From NCBI GenBank assembly GCA_022773825.1, contig JALFOF010000084.1, positions 1 through 64,000 on the forward strand: a DNA stretch of 64,000 nt. Reading direction: 5' to 3'. Origin of the DNA: Prevotella sp. GTDB lineage: Bacteria; Bacteroidota; Bacteroidia; Bacteroidales; Bacteroidaceae. Shown in pieces: positions 1-8,615 of this stretch. A model generated the notes under the pieces. That model was not told the DNA's origin. It saw nothing but the letters and a program-made list of their open reading frames with translations, and did no database searches. Position 1 is the first letter of the stretch; every line of letters begins with the position of its first letter. The position numbers were made by a program, and so were the translations under genes.

Positions 1-1
1 G

Positions 2-76
2 GGTGCCCGATGGGACTCGAACCCATGACATTCAGAACCACAATCTGACGCTCTAACCAACTGAACTACGGGCACC
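2..76 (-). tRNA. tRNA-His (anticodon GTG)
   Basis: Read on the minus strand this folds into a complete cloverleaf: acceptor GTGCCCG paired with CGGGCAC, the T loop TTCGAGT between five-base arms, and an anticodon loop TTGTGGT giving GTG, which reads His codons. An extra 5' G at position 76 lies opposite C73 at position 2, the G-1:C73 pair that bacterial histidine tRNAs carry and HisRS recognises. Position 1 is the next C, so a CCA end may be encoded beyond the window edge. Confidence 0.96.
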
Positions 77-140
77 ATGAATATGTCTTGCAATCAGTCG
101 TTGCGAGGAAAAACCCGTGCACGTTTCTGATTTGCGAGTG

Positions 141-172
141 CAAAGGTAGTGCTTTTTGTTCAATCCTCCAAA
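141..172 (-). promoter_or_regulatory. Bacteroidetes-type promoter for tRNA-His
   Basis: On the minus strand TTTG (172-169) is followed after 20 bases by TACCTTTG (148-141). This matches the Bacteroidetes sigma-factor consensus TTTG, 19-21 bases, TAnnTTTG. It points at the tRNA 65 bases downstream. Confidence 0.7.
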
Positions 173-225
173 TTTTTTTTTGTGTTTTTATGTAAGCACG
201 GAAAAATAGTGCCGCATTTCGGTGC

Positions 226-1377
226 TTAGTCCATTCTGTCGCGATAGTCACGGTAAGAGAAAGTGCGTAGATACTCCAATTCTCCGTTGCTGTGCAGCAT
301 GGCGATGGCAGGGTGTGAGATACCGTTAAAAGTGTTAGTCTTAACTGTCGTGTAGTGTATCATGTCCTCAAACACCACTGTTTCGCCCACCTTCAGCTCG
401 TGGTCGAACTGCCATTCCTCCATCCAGTCGCCGCTGAGACAGCTGTTCCCACCCAGTCGGTAGGTGTGTGGGGCACCCGTGTGCTTGCCCTCCGTGCACT
501 TTGCTCCGCTCACCTTAGGCCAATAAGGCATCTCCAGGCAGTCGGGCATGTGGCAGGTGAACGAGACGTCCAGCACTGCGGTACGTATGCCGCTATCCTC
601 CACTATGTCCACCACGTGCGCCACGAGGTCACCCGTCTGCCAGGCGAAAGCACTTCCCGGCTCCAAAATCACTTTCAGCCATGGGTAACGTTTACGGAAA
701 CCCTGCAGCAGCTTCACAAGCCGAGGCACGTCGTAGTCGCTTCGGGTCATGAGGTGCCCTCCTCCGAAGTTAATCCACTTTAGCTGTGGGAACCATTTGG
801 CAAATTGCCCCTCTATGTGTGCCAGCGACCTCTCAAACACCTCAGAGCCGCTTTCGCAGTGGCAGTGGCAGTGGAAACCGCTGATATCGTCTGGCAACCG
901 CTCGGGTAGTTCCGTGGAGCGTATGCCAAACCGCGTGCCGGGGGCGCAGGGATTGTAAATCAGTGTCTCCACCTCAGAGTATCCCGGGTTTATGCGCACC
1001 CCCAGCTGGATATCTGCGTTAACGGCTCTCACGCGCGTATGATACCTCTTATATTGCGTTAGCGAGTTGAAGGTGAGGTGACTTGACATACGTGCCATGT
1101 CGTCTACCTCGTAGTCCGTATATGCCGGCGAATAGGTATGGGCGGGGGTGCCAAACTCCTCGTATGCCAACCTTGCCTCACAGAGAGAACTTGCCGTGGT
1201 GGCGTTGATGTATTGGCGGAACAAAGGGAACGTCTTCCAAAGGGCGAATGCTTTGAAGGCAAGTATAATCTCCACTCCAGAGTCGCGTGCTACACCCTGA
1301 ATGAGCGACAGGTTACGGCGCAACTTCTCCTCGTCTATTACGTAGGCAGGCTGTGTAATGTTACTGTATTTATCCAT
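226..1377 (-). CDS. nspC: Carboxynorspermidine decarboxylase
   Basis: PLP-dependent decarboxylase (383 residues, normal family length) that converts carboxynorspermidine or carboxyspermidine to norspermidine or spermidine, the last step of the carboxyspermidine polyamine route used in Bacteroidetes. The PLP lysine is K42 in ILAFKAFALW, at the start of an alanine-racemase-type TIM barrel. The C-terminal part carries the glycine-rich phosphate-binding segment ILEPGSAFAW and the substrate motif CHMPDCLEMPYWP typical of NspC. The start ATG at 1377 gives the expected N-terminus. A TAACTTTG box lies about 45 bases upstream. The gene is transcribed alone, divergent from the next gene. Confidence 0.95.
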   Translation of the reverse strand: MDKYSNITQPAYVIDEEKLRRNLSLIQGVARDSGVEIILAFKAFALWKTFPLFRQYINATTASSLCEARLAYEEFGTPAHTYSPAYTDYEVDDMARMSSHLTFNSLTQYKRYHTRVRAVNADIQLGVRINPGYSEVETLIYNPCAPGTRFGIRSTELPERLPDDISGFHCHCHCESGSEVFERSLAHIEGQFAKWFPQLKWINFGGGHLMTRSDYDVPRLVKLLQGFRKRYPWLKVILEPGSAFAWQTGDLVAHVVDIVEDSGIRTAVLDVSFTCHMPDCLEMPYWPKVSGAKCTEGKHTGAPHTYRLGGNSCLSGDWMEEWQFDHELKVGETVVFEDMIHYTTVKTNTFNGISHPAIAMLHSNGELEYLRTFSYRDYRDRMD

Positions 1378-1418
1378 TTTATTACCGCTAAAATTGATAT
1401 TTAAGTATTTTTTACGTG

Positions 1419-1426
1419 CAAAGTTA
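1419..1426 (-). promoter_or_regulatory. -7 element upstream of nspC
   Basis: On the minus strand TAACTTTG matches the Bacteroidetes -7 box TAnnTTTG, 42 bases before the nspC start. No clear TTTG -33 box is seen at the right distance. Confidence 0.45.
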
Positions 1427-1444
1427 TATTTTATATTTGAGAAA

Positions 1445-1476
1445 ATTGCTCGTTTAATTATTTTTTCTTACTTTTG
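1445..1476 (+). promoter_or_regulatory. Promoter for the thiamine-phosphate-synthase-like gene
   Basis: ATTG (1445-1448), a 20-base spacer, then TACTTTTG (1469-1476), a good match to the Bacteroidetes consensus apart from the first base of the -33 box. It is 27 bases upstream of the start at 1504. Confidence 0.55.
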
Positions 1477-1503
1477 CAACGAAATTATGATGTTTAAGGC
1501 ATT

Positions 1504-2109
1504 ATGAAACTAATAATAATGACCCAGCCCACATATTTCGTGGAGGAAGACAAGATACTTTCTGCTCTTTTCGAGGAGGGGCTTGACATGCTTCACATCA
1601 ACAAGCCAGGGGCAGAGCCCTTATATGCGGAACGCCTGTTGACACTGCTGCCCAAGAGCTGCTACGACCGCATCTCGGTACACCAGCACTATTACCTCAA
1701 GCAGGAGTATGACCTCCGGGGCATACACATAGACAATCCGCGGCAGGCTGTGCCCGACGGTTTCAGACGGCACGTCACGCGCAGTACGCCCAATATCGGC
1801 GATGTGAAGGAAATGAAGAAACAGCATGACTACGTGATGCTGCACTCACTCTTCGACTCCCTGCACGACCAAGTGAAGGCCTCCCTCAGTATAGAAGAAT
1901 TAGAAGAAGCACGTCGGCTCGGCATCATAGACAAGAAAGTCTATGCCCTTGGCGGCATGAGCCTTGAAAGCGTGCAGATGGCAAAGGACCTTGGCTTCGG
2001 AGGAGTGGTAATATGCGGTGACCTGTGGAACAGGTTCAGCATACACAACGAGATAAACTTCCACGACTTGATAGCACATTTCAAGAAACTAAAGAAAGCC
2101 GTAGGGTAG
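1504..2109 (+). CDS. Thiamine phosphate synthase/TenI-like protein
   Basis: 201-residue single-domain TIM-barrel protein of the ThiE/TenI superfamily. Visible landmarks are the N-terminal strand LIIMTQPTYF, HINKPG in place of the usual substrate loop, SVHQHYYLK, GIHI, the segment VMLHSLFDSLHD and the C-terminal GGVVICGDLW phosphate-binding turn. True ThiE enzymes make thiamine phosphate from HMP-PP and HET-P. This protein lacks thiamine genes beside it, and several Bacteroidetes paralogues of this type have no proven activity, so ThiE function is only possible. It is followed by prs after about 125 bases. Confidence 0.75.
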   Translation: MKLIIMTQPTYFVEEDKILSALFEEGLDMLHINKPGAEPLYAERLLTLLPKSCYDRISVHQHYYLKQEYDLRGIHIDNPRQAVPDGFRRHVTRSTPNIGDVKEMKKQHDYVMLHSLFDSLHDQVKASLSIEELEEARRLGIIDKKVYALGGMSLESVQMAKDLGFGGVVICGDLWNRFSIHNEINFHDLIAHFKKLKKAVG

Positions 2110-2236
2110 TGATAGCAAAAATCAGTGGAGAGAGAAAACACGTAGAAACAACTCAATAAATCAATAACCAAAACAAAAACACCCGTCCATCAGTGTGCCC
2201 AAGGCATAAGGGGTGAGGCGGGGGCATAACAACAAA

Positions 2237-3178
2237 ATGACAGACGAAAAGAACTCCTATTTAGTAGTCTCAGGCTCAGCTACGCGTTATCTCGCCGAGA
2301 AGATATGCGCACATCTGGGCTGTCCGCTTGGCAACCTCGTGATGACAAAGTTCAGTGACGGCGAGTTCGCCGTGAGTTTTGAAGAAAGCATCCGCGGTCG
2401 CGACATCTTCCTCGTACAGAGCACGTTCCCCAGTTCCGACAACCTCATGGAACTGCTCCTTATGATGGATGCCGCAAAGCGTGCCTCCGCACGTAGCATC
2501 AACGCCGTCATACCATACTTCGGATGGGCACGTCAAGACCGTAAGGACAAACCACGCGTGAGCATAGGGGCGAAGCTCGTTGCCGACCTACTCGGCGTGG
2601 CAGGCATAGACCGCCTTATCACTATGGATTTGCATGCAGACCAGATACAAGGATTCTTCGATGTACCCGTTGACCATCTTTACGGCTCAGGCGTGATACT
2701 GCCATACCTCAAGAACCTCAACCTCAAGAACCTCGTCATAGCCTCCCCAGACGTAGGCGGAGCAAAGCGCGCCAAGAGCTATGCCAAATACCTTGACTGC
2801 CCTCTTGTCCTCTGCAACAAGACTCGCGCCTGCGCTAACGTTATCGCGGAGATGCAAGTCATCGGCGACGTGAAAGACAAAGACGTAGTCATTGTTGACG
2901 ATATGGTCGATACCGCAGGCACTATCACCAAAGCTGCCGACATGATGAAAGCCGCTGGAGCACGCAGCGTACGCGCCGTGGCAAGCCACTGCGTCATGTC
3001 TGGGCCCGCCAGCGAGAGGGTGCAAGCCAGCGCACTGGAAGAGATAGTCTTCACAGACTCCATTCCCTACACCCAGCGATGCGCCAAAGTCAAGCAGCTC
3101 AGCGTGGCAGAGATGTTCGCCGAGACAATACGTCGCGTTATAAACAACGAGAGCATATCCTCACAATACATAGTATAG
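2237..3178 (+). CDS. prs: Ribose-phosphate pyrophosphokinase (PRPP synthetase)
   Basis: Makes PRPP from ribose 5-phosphate and ATP for nucleotide, His and Trp synthesis; cytosolic. Conserved features include FSDGE near the N-terminus, the ATP/ribose loop around ARQDRK, MDLHADQIQGFF, and the PRPP-binding signature VVIVDDMVDTAGT near residue 220. I start at ATG 2237 rather than 2213 because family homology begins just after MTDEKNSYLVVSGSAT; this gives 313 residues, the normal length. Downstream genes follow on the same strand. Confidence 0.96.
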   Translation: MTDEKNSYLVVSGSATRYLAEKICAHLGCPLGNLVMTKFSDGEFAVSFEESIRGRDIFLVQSTFPSSDNLMELLLMMDAAKRASARSINAVIPYFGWARQDRKDKPRVSIGAKLVADLLGVAGIDRLITMDLHADQIQGFFDVPVDHLYGSGVILPYLKNLNLKNLVIASPDVGGAKRAKSYAKYLDCPLVLCNKTRACANVIAEMQVIGDVKDKDVVIVDDMVDTAGTITKAADMMKAAGARSVRAVASHCVMSGPASERVQASALEEIVFTDSIPYTQRCAKVKQLSVAEMFAETIRRVINNESISSQYIV

Positions 3179-3241
3179 ACAAACAGACATGGTATAGGGT
3201 AGGGGGCATCATCCCCCTGCCACCATCAACAACTCGCTGCA

Positions 3242-3574
3242 ATGGGAAAAGTAAACAACATCTGGGCCTACCTGGCACGCCACAAATACCTCATCACCAT
3301 GGTATTGGGCTTGCTGTTAGTAGGCGTGCTTGACGAGAACAGCTTTCGTAAGTATATGCTGCTGCAGATGAGGTATAACGAAGCTAAGCGCGAGCTCGAT
3401 ACGTACGTAGAGCAATACAAGCGTGACTCCGTCAAGCTCCATGCCCTCGACGCCAACCTAAAAGGCGTGGAGCGAGTGGCACGCGAGCGATACTTCATGA
3501 AGCGGCCCAACGAAGATGTTTTCGTGCTTAGCACCGATGAAAGGAGAGTGGAAGAAGCCCCCGCCAGCGAGTAA
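3242..3574 (+). CDS. DivIC/FtsB-like septum formation initiator
   Basis: 110-residue bitopic cell-division protein. A short basic N-terminus is followed by one membrane segment (about residues 17-31, HKYLITMVLGLLLVGVL), a periplasmic coiled coil rich in Glu, Arg and Leu (about 36-70), and the family motif ERVARERYFMKRPNEDVFV. FtsB/DivIC proteins form a complex with FtsL and FtsQ/DivIB that activates septal peptidoglycan synthesis. It lies between prs and a small membrane protein with short spacers, probably one transcript. Confidence 0.88.
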   Translation: MGKVNNIWAYLARHKYLITMVLGLLLVGVLDENSFRKYMLLQMRYNEAKRELDTYVEQYKRDSVKLHALDANLKGVERVARERYFMKRPNEDVFVLSTDERRVEEAPASE

Positions 3575-3604
3575 ACACCGAAAAAGAAACACCTCACCCC
3601 TCGA

Positions 3605-4045
3605 ATGAGACAACTAACTAAGACGCAAACCCTCCTCATGGCAGTCGGTGCCCTCCTCATGGTAGTAGGAGTATTCCTTACCGTGGCAGCCATCGGCACC
3701 ATTGCCACCCCCGCCATGCGCGCCCTCGCCGCCATAACCTTCGCCTTCGGTGCCATAATCTTCGCTGCCATGCAGCTCATACAGACATACAGCGGCAGCA
3801 ACCTCACAATCCGCCGCCTACGCCGCATAGCAGTTATCGGTAGCATCTGTATGGTACTCTCTGCCCTCCTCATGGTAGAACAAACTTTCCGCATCTTTAT
3901 GCCACTGTTCTCCACCAGCATAGAAACATACAGTGCGTACTGCCACTACGTGCATAACAATTGGGGTGTCATGCTCCTCATAGCATGCATTCTTCAGCTA
4001 TATGCCACACTGCGACTGTCAAACGAGATAAAGAAAGAAGCCTAA
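3605..4045 (+). CDS. Small integral membrane protein, unknown function
   Basis: 146 residues with four predicted hydrophobic helices (about 9-33, 37-60, 74-92, 118-136), separated by a short basic loop (TIRRLRRI) and ending in a charged tail NEIKKEA. The helices are rich in Ala, Met and Leu and no catalytic motif is visible. It begins 30 bases after the DivIC-like gene and ends at an intrinsic terminator, so it is probably co-transcribed with it. In Bacteroidetes a membrane protein commonly follows the DivIC gene; its role is not known to me. Confidence 0.75.
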   Translation: MRQLTKTQTLLMAVGALLMVVGVFLTVAAIGTIATPAMRALAAITFAFGAIIFAAMQLIQTYSGSNLTIRRLRRIAVIGSICMVLSALLMVEQTFRIFMPLFSTSIETYSAYCHYVHNNWGVMLLIACILQLYATLRLSNEIKKEA

Positions 4046-4064
4046 CCGCCTCTTTCTTTTTTTT
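4031..4064 (+). terminator. Intrinsic terminator after the membrane-protein gene
   Basis: AAGAAAGA (4031-4038) pairs with TCTTTCTT (4051-4058), with a 12-base loop containing the stop codon of the gene, followed directly by a T run. The stem is A/T-rich, so strength is uncertain. Confidence 0.45.
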
Positions 4065-4266
4065 ATCTAACAGGCTCATACATATAAAGAATAGACCTCT
4101 TCCGCGTTTTTTTTTGAAGAAATAATAAAAGAAGCATTAGAAAAAAATCCAAAACCGCTGTGTTTACAAATCCTAAACAGCCACCCCCCGAAACTAAAAA
4201 ACATTAAACCAACAGCGCCGTTGCCTAAATACCGTGAATTTATTTTCCTACATCGATAATTCTCAA

Positions 4267-4274
4267 TATCTTTG
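4267..4274 (+). promoter_or_regulatory. -7 element upstream of the DUF4369 lipoprotein gene
   Basis: TATCTTTG matches TAnnTTTG, 56 bases before the start at 4330. The -33 position holds only a T-rich stretch (TTTT near 4243). The 285-base gap before this gene otherwise shows no coding potential. Confidence 0.5.
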
Positions 4275-4329
4275 CACATAACTAAAGGCAAGCAGAACCT
4301 AATGCGAGCCATTAACCTCAAATAGATAT

Positions 4330-5127
4330 ATGAAAAATAAGATAACGACATTGACTTTTTCCGCAACGTGCCTTGCCCTTCTCATCATGGTCACCATCAC
4401 TTCCTGCACCAAGTACGACATCACTGGTTCCTCCGACCTGCAAGGCGTTGACGGCCGTATGCTCTACCTCCGCCCCCTCACTGGCGATACCCCCCACGGC
4501 CTTGACTCCTGCGATGTGGTACATGGCAAGTTCAAGTTCTCCGGTACACTCGACTCCGTGCAAGTCGTAATGCTGTGTATGGACAACAATGCCGTTATAC
4601 CTGTTGTCCTCGAAGACGGCAAGATAAAAGTGGAGATGAACGCCCAGCGACAGGTATGCAACGGCACACCCCTCAACGACACACTCACCGCCTTCACTAA
4701 CCGCTACCGCGATATAGCCATACAGATGGCAGACCTCGAGCACACGCAGAACCAGGCATATATGAACGGCGACGACATGGACGAAGTAAACCATCGCCTC
4801 TCCATAGCCCACGAAGAACTTCTACGTAAAGAAGACCGTCTCGTGAGTACTTTTATCGCCGACAACTTCGACAACTGCCTCGGACCCTATGTCTTCCTCA
4901 TGGCAACACAAGCCTTCGCATACCCCATGCTCACACCATGGATAGAAGCACTCATGGCAAAGGCAACAGACAAATTCAAGAGTAACCCGATAGTGAAGGA
5001 ATTTATGGAAGCGGCGCAACACAATCAAGACGTGATGAGCGGTGTGGCTGATGTGCAACAGCCTATCCCTTCTACACCGACGGAGACAGCACCCACCCCC
5101 AACCAAATGGCACAGCCAGAACAATGA
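4330..5127 (+). CDS. DUF4369 domain lipoprotein
   Basis: 265 residues. The N-terminus is a lipoprotein signal (hydrophobic residues 8-24, lipobox ITSC with Cys26). Residues 28-130 match the DUF4369 beta-sandwich seen at the front of Bacteroidetes thioredoxin-like lipoproteins (repeated G..Y.. .L.G...DS...V..G.F.F.G patterns, VVLEDGKIKVEM). There is no CxxC thioredoxin domain behind it; instead an alpha-helical middle part and a Pro/Thr/Gln-rich tail (PTETAPTPNQ). Likely periplasm-facing or surface lipoprotein of unknown function. It is followed after 7 bases by dihydroorotase. Confidence 0.85.
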   Translation: MKNKITTLTFSATCLALLIMVTITSCTKYDITGSSDLQGVDGRMLYLRPLTGDTPHGLDSCDVVHGKFKFSGTLDSVQVVMLCMDNNAVIPVVLEDGKIKVEMNAQRQVCNGTPLNDTLTAFTNRYRDIAIQMADLEHTQNQAYMNGDDMDEVNHRLSIAHEELLRKEDRLVSTFIADNFDNCLGPYVFLMATQAFAYPMLTPWIEALMAKATDKFKSNPIVKEFMEAAQHNQDVMSGVADVQQPIPSTPTETAPTPNQMAQPEQ

Positions 5128-5134
5128 CGCGCCA

Positions 5135-6490
5135 ATGAGCAAGATACTGATAACAGGCGGCACCATCGTCAACGAAGGTCAGCAACGCCACGCCGACATC
5201 ATCATCGAAAACGATGTCATTACAAACATCACCAGCCCTCACGCCGTAGAGCACACTCTCCCCTTCGACACCATCATCAACGCCGAAGGCTGTTTCGTTA
5301 TTCCCGGAGTGATAGACACCCACGTCCATTTTCGCGACCCTGGGCTCACCCATAAAGCTGACATGGAGACAGAGAGCCGCGCAGCCGCCTACGGAGGCGT
5401 CACCACCGTCTTCGATATGCCCAACACCATCCCCCAAACCACCAGCGCCGCAGCCATGGCAGAGAAACACCGCATAGCCCGGAGCAAGATGCACGTCAAC
5501 TACACTTTCTTCCCTGGCGCCACCAACGACAACCTCCACTTCCTAAGCACCCTCAACCCCCGCGCCATTCCCGGCATAAAAGTCTTCATGGGCTCCAGCA
5601 CAGGTAATATGCTCGTAGATCAAGCACCCACCCTCAACGCACTCTTCCAGGCAGCCCATACCATGAATATACCCCTCATGGCACACTGTGAAGACACCGC
5701 CACCATCAACCGTAACATGCGGCAGTACCAAGCTACCTGCCACACCCCTGACCCCGACGTGCGCCACCACCCTGACATACGCTCCGCTGAAGCCTGCTAC
5801 ACCTCCGCTGCTATGGCTGTCGCCATGGCACGTCGCCATAACACTCGTCTCCATATAGCCCATGTCAGCACCGCTCGCGAGCTGTCACTCCTCACCCCTG
5901 GTGATCCCCTTATAACCCTTGAAGCCACCGTGGCACACCTCCTCTTCACACAAGAGGACTACGATACCCTTGGTAGCTTGATAAAGTGCAACCCCGCTAT
6001 CAAAAGTGCTGCTGACCGCCAAGCCCTTCGCCAAGCCCTTACCCCCGCCGATGGCCGCATCCACACCATCGGAACAGACCATGCCCCACACACCATAGAA
6101 GAGAAACAAGGTGGCGCGGCGAAAGCAGTGTCAGGTATGCCAATGATACAATATTCCCTCGTTGCCATGCTCTCCCTTGTTGATCAGAAAGTGCTGACAC
6201 CCGAGCGACTCGTCGAGTTAATGTGTCACAACCCAGCCACGTTGTTCTCCGTCAGCCGTCGTGGCTTCCTTCGCCCAGGCTACAAAGCAGACATCGCTAT
6301 TGTCAGTCGCTCAGATAGTCCGTGGCAACTCACTAAAGACAATATACAAAGCAAATGCTCATGGAGTCCACTAGAAGGCTCTAACTTCCATTGGCACGTA
6401 TGTCAAACAATCGTAAATGGTCGCCTTGTATATGACAACGGACATTTTGATGATACAAGTAGAGGTGAAGCCGTCACCTTTAGCCACTAA
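5135..6490 (+). CDS. pyrC: Dihydroorotase
   Basis: Third step of pyrimidine synthesis, closing carbamoyl aspartate to dihydroorotate. The 451-residue amidohydrolase has the metal motif DTHVHFRDPG, the carboxylated Lys in GIKVFMGSSTGNM, the metal ligands in MAHCED and LHIAHVST, and the catalytic Asp in TIGTDHAPHT. All are intact, so an active enzyme of the long (AllB/PyrC-like) class is likely. I chose ATG 5135 because it starts MSKILITGG, the usual N-terminus; the longer reading overlaps the preceding lipoprotein gene. Its start lies 7 bases after that gene, so they are co-transcribed. Confidence 0.95.
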   Translation: MSKILITGGTIVNEGQQRHADIIIENDVITNITSPHAVEHTLPFDTIINAEGCFVIPGVIDTHVHFRDPGLTHKADMETESRAAAYGGVTTVFDMPNTIPQTTSAAAMAEKHRIARSKMHVNYTFFPGATNDNLHFLSTLNPRAIPGIKVFMGSSTGNMLVDQAPTLNALFQAAHTMNIPLMAHCEDTATINRNMRQYQATCHTPDPDVRHHPDIRSAEACYTSAAMAVAMARRHNTRLHIAHVSTARELSLLTPGDPLITLEATVAHLLFTQEDYDTLGSLIKCNPAIKSAADRQALRQALTPADGRIHTIGTDHAPHTIEEKQGGAAKAVSGMPMIQYSLVAMLSLVDQKVLTPERLVELMCHNPATLFSVSRRGFLRPGYKADIAIVSRSDSPWQLTKDNIQSKCSWSPLEGSNFHWHVCQTIVNGRLVYDNGHFDDTSRGEAVTFSH

Positions 6491-6529
6491 CACCAAACAC
6501 TTAGACACTTACACTTTACATTTGCATAA

Positions 6530-7303
6530 ATGCGCGCCATACCCTATAAGATATACCAACTCTTCATCCTTGCCCCCGTTGTCCTCCTTGCCTCCATCTG
6601 GGCTGGCACCACTATCGCCATCCTTTGTCCCATCACAGGGTGGCTCCGGCAGCACCTCCCCTGTCCCCTTGGTATTCTCACCCGTCCCGATTGGTGGGGC
6701 ACCACCATCTCACGCCTTTGGTCGCGCATCATCATCCGTGCCTCTCTGCTACACGTTGAAGTCCATGGACGAGAGAACATACCACCTCATGCCTCATGTG
6801 TTTACACTGCCAACCACCAAGGAGCCTATGATATTTTTCTAATCAGCGGTTACCTCGGCGTAGAGATACGATGGATGCTAAAACGCTCCCTTGAGAAGAT
6901 ACCCTTCCTCGGCATTGCCTGTCGCCACGCTGGTTACATCTTTGTTGATAATGCTGGCGCAGGAAAGACGCGTGCCACCTATCGCAAAGCAGAAGAAGCA
7001 TTGAAACACGGAGCCTCCGTCATGGTTTTTCCAGAGGGTGCACGCACCTTCACAGGGAGCATGTCACCTTTCCGCCGCGGAGCCTTCACCCTTGCCGACG
7101 AATTGCAGTTGCCTGTTGTTCCCATGACCATCAACGGCTCTTTCTGCGTATTGCCACGCCAGCGTGACGGCAAGTTCATTTGCCGCCACCCCTTGTCGCT
7201 GACAATCCACAAACCCATCTATCCACATTCCCAGGGCGCGGACAACATACATCGCCTCATGGAAGAAAGCTATGAGGCCATCAGCAGTGCGCTAAAGCCC
7301 TAA
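6530..7303 (+). CDS. 1-acyl-sn-glycerol-3-phosphate acyltransferase (PlsC family)
   Basis: 257 residues. N-terminal membrane segments (about 8-38) precede the acyltransferase domain with the catalytic NHX4D motif (NHQGAYD), the glycerol-phosphate-binding motif VFPEGARTF, and the VPMTIN strand. PlsC enzymes add the second acyl chain to lysophosphatidic acid at the cytoplasmic membrane in phospholipid synthesis. It lies 39 bases after dihydroorotase on the same strand. Confidence 0.92.
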   Translation: MRAIPYKIYQLFILAPVVLLASIWAGTTIAILCPITGWLRQHLPCPLGILTRPDWWGTTISRLWSRIIIRASLLHVEVHGRENIPPHASCVYTANHQGAYDIFLISGYLGVEIRWMLKRSLEKIPFLGIACRHAGYIFVDNAGAGKTRATYRKAEEALKHGASVMVFPEGARTFTGSMSPFRRGAFTLADELQLPVVPMTINGSFCVLPRQRDGKFICRHPLSLTIHKPIYPHSQGADNIHRLMEESYEAISSALKP

Positions 7304-7510
7304 CCACACTGTAAACCACAATCTTCGCAAGGCAAACCTAACATCCTGCCAGCAACACTGTCATCATTGACCTTACCCAAGACGAAGTCACCATCCTCTC
7401 TCGTATGCGTTCCAAGACGAGGCACAACAAATGTCTCTCCCTCCGCAAAGATGTTGGAGTACGCACCGTTGGCATAGAGCACATAAGTACCCTTTAATCC
7501 CTCCTCACCA
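7304..7510 (-). pseudogene. Possible 3' fragment of an unidentified gene, antisense in an intergenic gap
   Basis: The gap between the acyltransferase and MgtC-like genes reads, on the minus strand, as an uninterrupted 68-codon stretch that looks protein-like: GTYVLYANGAYSNIFAEGE, then VPRLGTHTREDGDF, VLGKVNDDSVAGRM and a Cys-containing end. It ends with a TAG stop at 7302-7304. No start codon or 5' part is present in the gap itself; upstream the frame only continues antisense to the MgtC-like gene. I do not recognise the family. It may be the tail of a lost gene, or chance. Confidence 0.3.
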
Positions 7511-7513
7511 TCT

Positions 7514-8164
7514 ATGGACAATCCCCTCGAACTCACCCTACGCCTATCCATAGCCCTCCTTCTTGGCGGCATCATAGGCATAGAACGCGAATACCGTTCC
7601 AAAGACGCAGGCTTCCGCACCCATTTCCTTGTTGCTATGGGCAGCGCCCTCTTCTGCCTCGTATCACAGTATGGCTTTGGCATCGACCTCAAAGACTCCT
7701 CCCGCGTTGCCGCGCAAGTAGTGTCGGGAATTGGTTTTCTCGGAGCTGGCACTATCATATTCCAAAAGAATATGGTCCGCGGCCTCACCACCGCCGCTGG
7801 TCTGTGGGTTACCGCTGCCATAGGTCTCGCCTGCGGCACAGGCATGTATGCCGCCGCAGCCATTACCACCATCATGGTGTTGGTGGGCCTTGAGGTGCTC
7901 CACGTACTGATACCGCGTACAGGTACCACCACCGCCATGCTCACCTTCACCTCCACGTCGAAGGAAAGCATCCGCAGGGTCATAAAGCAACTGAAAGCCG
8001 ACGGTGTGGAGATACACTCATACGAGCTTAAAGACCGCCGCACATCCAAGGGCGAGATATTCGAGGTCACGTTGGAGATGAAGGTAAAGCGCGGCACACC
8101 CACCGACCGCCTTATAGAATACCTTGACGAGTTCGATGACGTTACAATCTCGAGCATGGAGTAA
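7514..8164 (+). CDS. MgtC/SapB family membrane protein
   Basis: 216 residues. Three to four hydrophobic helices fill residues 8-135, with the family signature GGIIGIEREYRSKDAGFRTH near residue 18 and conserved FLGAGTIIF and GLTTAAGLWVTAAIG. A soluble C-terminal alpha/beta part (about 140-216, ACT-like in appearance) follows. MgtC proteins are linked to growth at low magnesium and to inhibition of the F-type ATPase in pathogens; the role of commensal versions is unknown. It stands alone after a 210-base gap. Confidence 0.9.
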   Translation: MDNPLELTLRLSIALLLGGIIGIEREYRSKDAGFRTHFLVAMGSALFCLVSQYGFGIDLKDSSRVAAQVVSGIGFLGAGTIIFQKNMVRGLTTAAGLWVTAAIGLACGTGMYAAAAITTIMVLVGLEVLHVLIPRTGTTTAMLTFTSTSKESIRRVIKQLKADGVEIHSYELKDRRTSKGEIFEVTLEMKVKRGTPTDRLIEYLDEFDDVTISSME

Positions 8165-8191
8165 GATAAGTAGATGTTCCACCCTTGAGCC

Positions 8192-8614
8192 TCAGTCGCT
8201 CGTTATCCCCGTTGTCCCACGTGGCTTGAGAATGTGATATTGTGAAGGGTCGTCACTTTTATCCTTTTGTGCCGTACCGCTTACTCCTCGTTCGTAAGCC
8301 ATCTCTATCAGCCATGCCAGCTTGAAGGCAGCACGCTCGTATGTCAGTCCCTCGGGACGGATGTTGGATATTCTGCAACCATTCCGCGGACTCAGGAGCG
8401 TGCTTCTTACCGAGCAATTAACGTGCATACATAGCGTCATGATATGATGTGCTCTGGTAGTTCAGCATTATGTCATCAGCCCCCGGTATCCCCATTATGT
8501 AGTTTACGCCCGATGCTACGAGAAGCGTCAGCAAGTTGTCCATGTCGTCTTGGTCAGCCTCCGCATGGTTAGTGTAGCATATATCGCATCCCATTGGCAC
8601 GTTCTGTGACGTTT
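8192..8614 (-). pseudogene. Decayed eutB-eutC fusion (ethanolamine ammonia-lyase remnant)
   Basis: Minus strand. From 8613 down, one frame reads QNVPMGCDICYTNHAEADQ, then DDMDNLLTLLVASGVNYIM, GIPGADDIMLNYQSTSYHDA, MYAR, a TAA stop, then LLGKKHAPESAEWLQNI. This is the substrate-site region of EutB, the large subunit of B12-dependent ethanolamine ammonia-lyase, with one codon turned to a stop. Near 8370 homology jumps frame and gene to ISNIRPEGLTYERAAFKLAW, the C-terminal signature of EutC, which runs to a stop at 8192-8194. So the 3' end of eutB and most of eutC are deleted, and the 5' part of eutB is missing where the MITE begins. No other eut gene is in the window. Clearly non-functional. 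Confidence 0.85.
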
Positions 8615-8615
8615 A

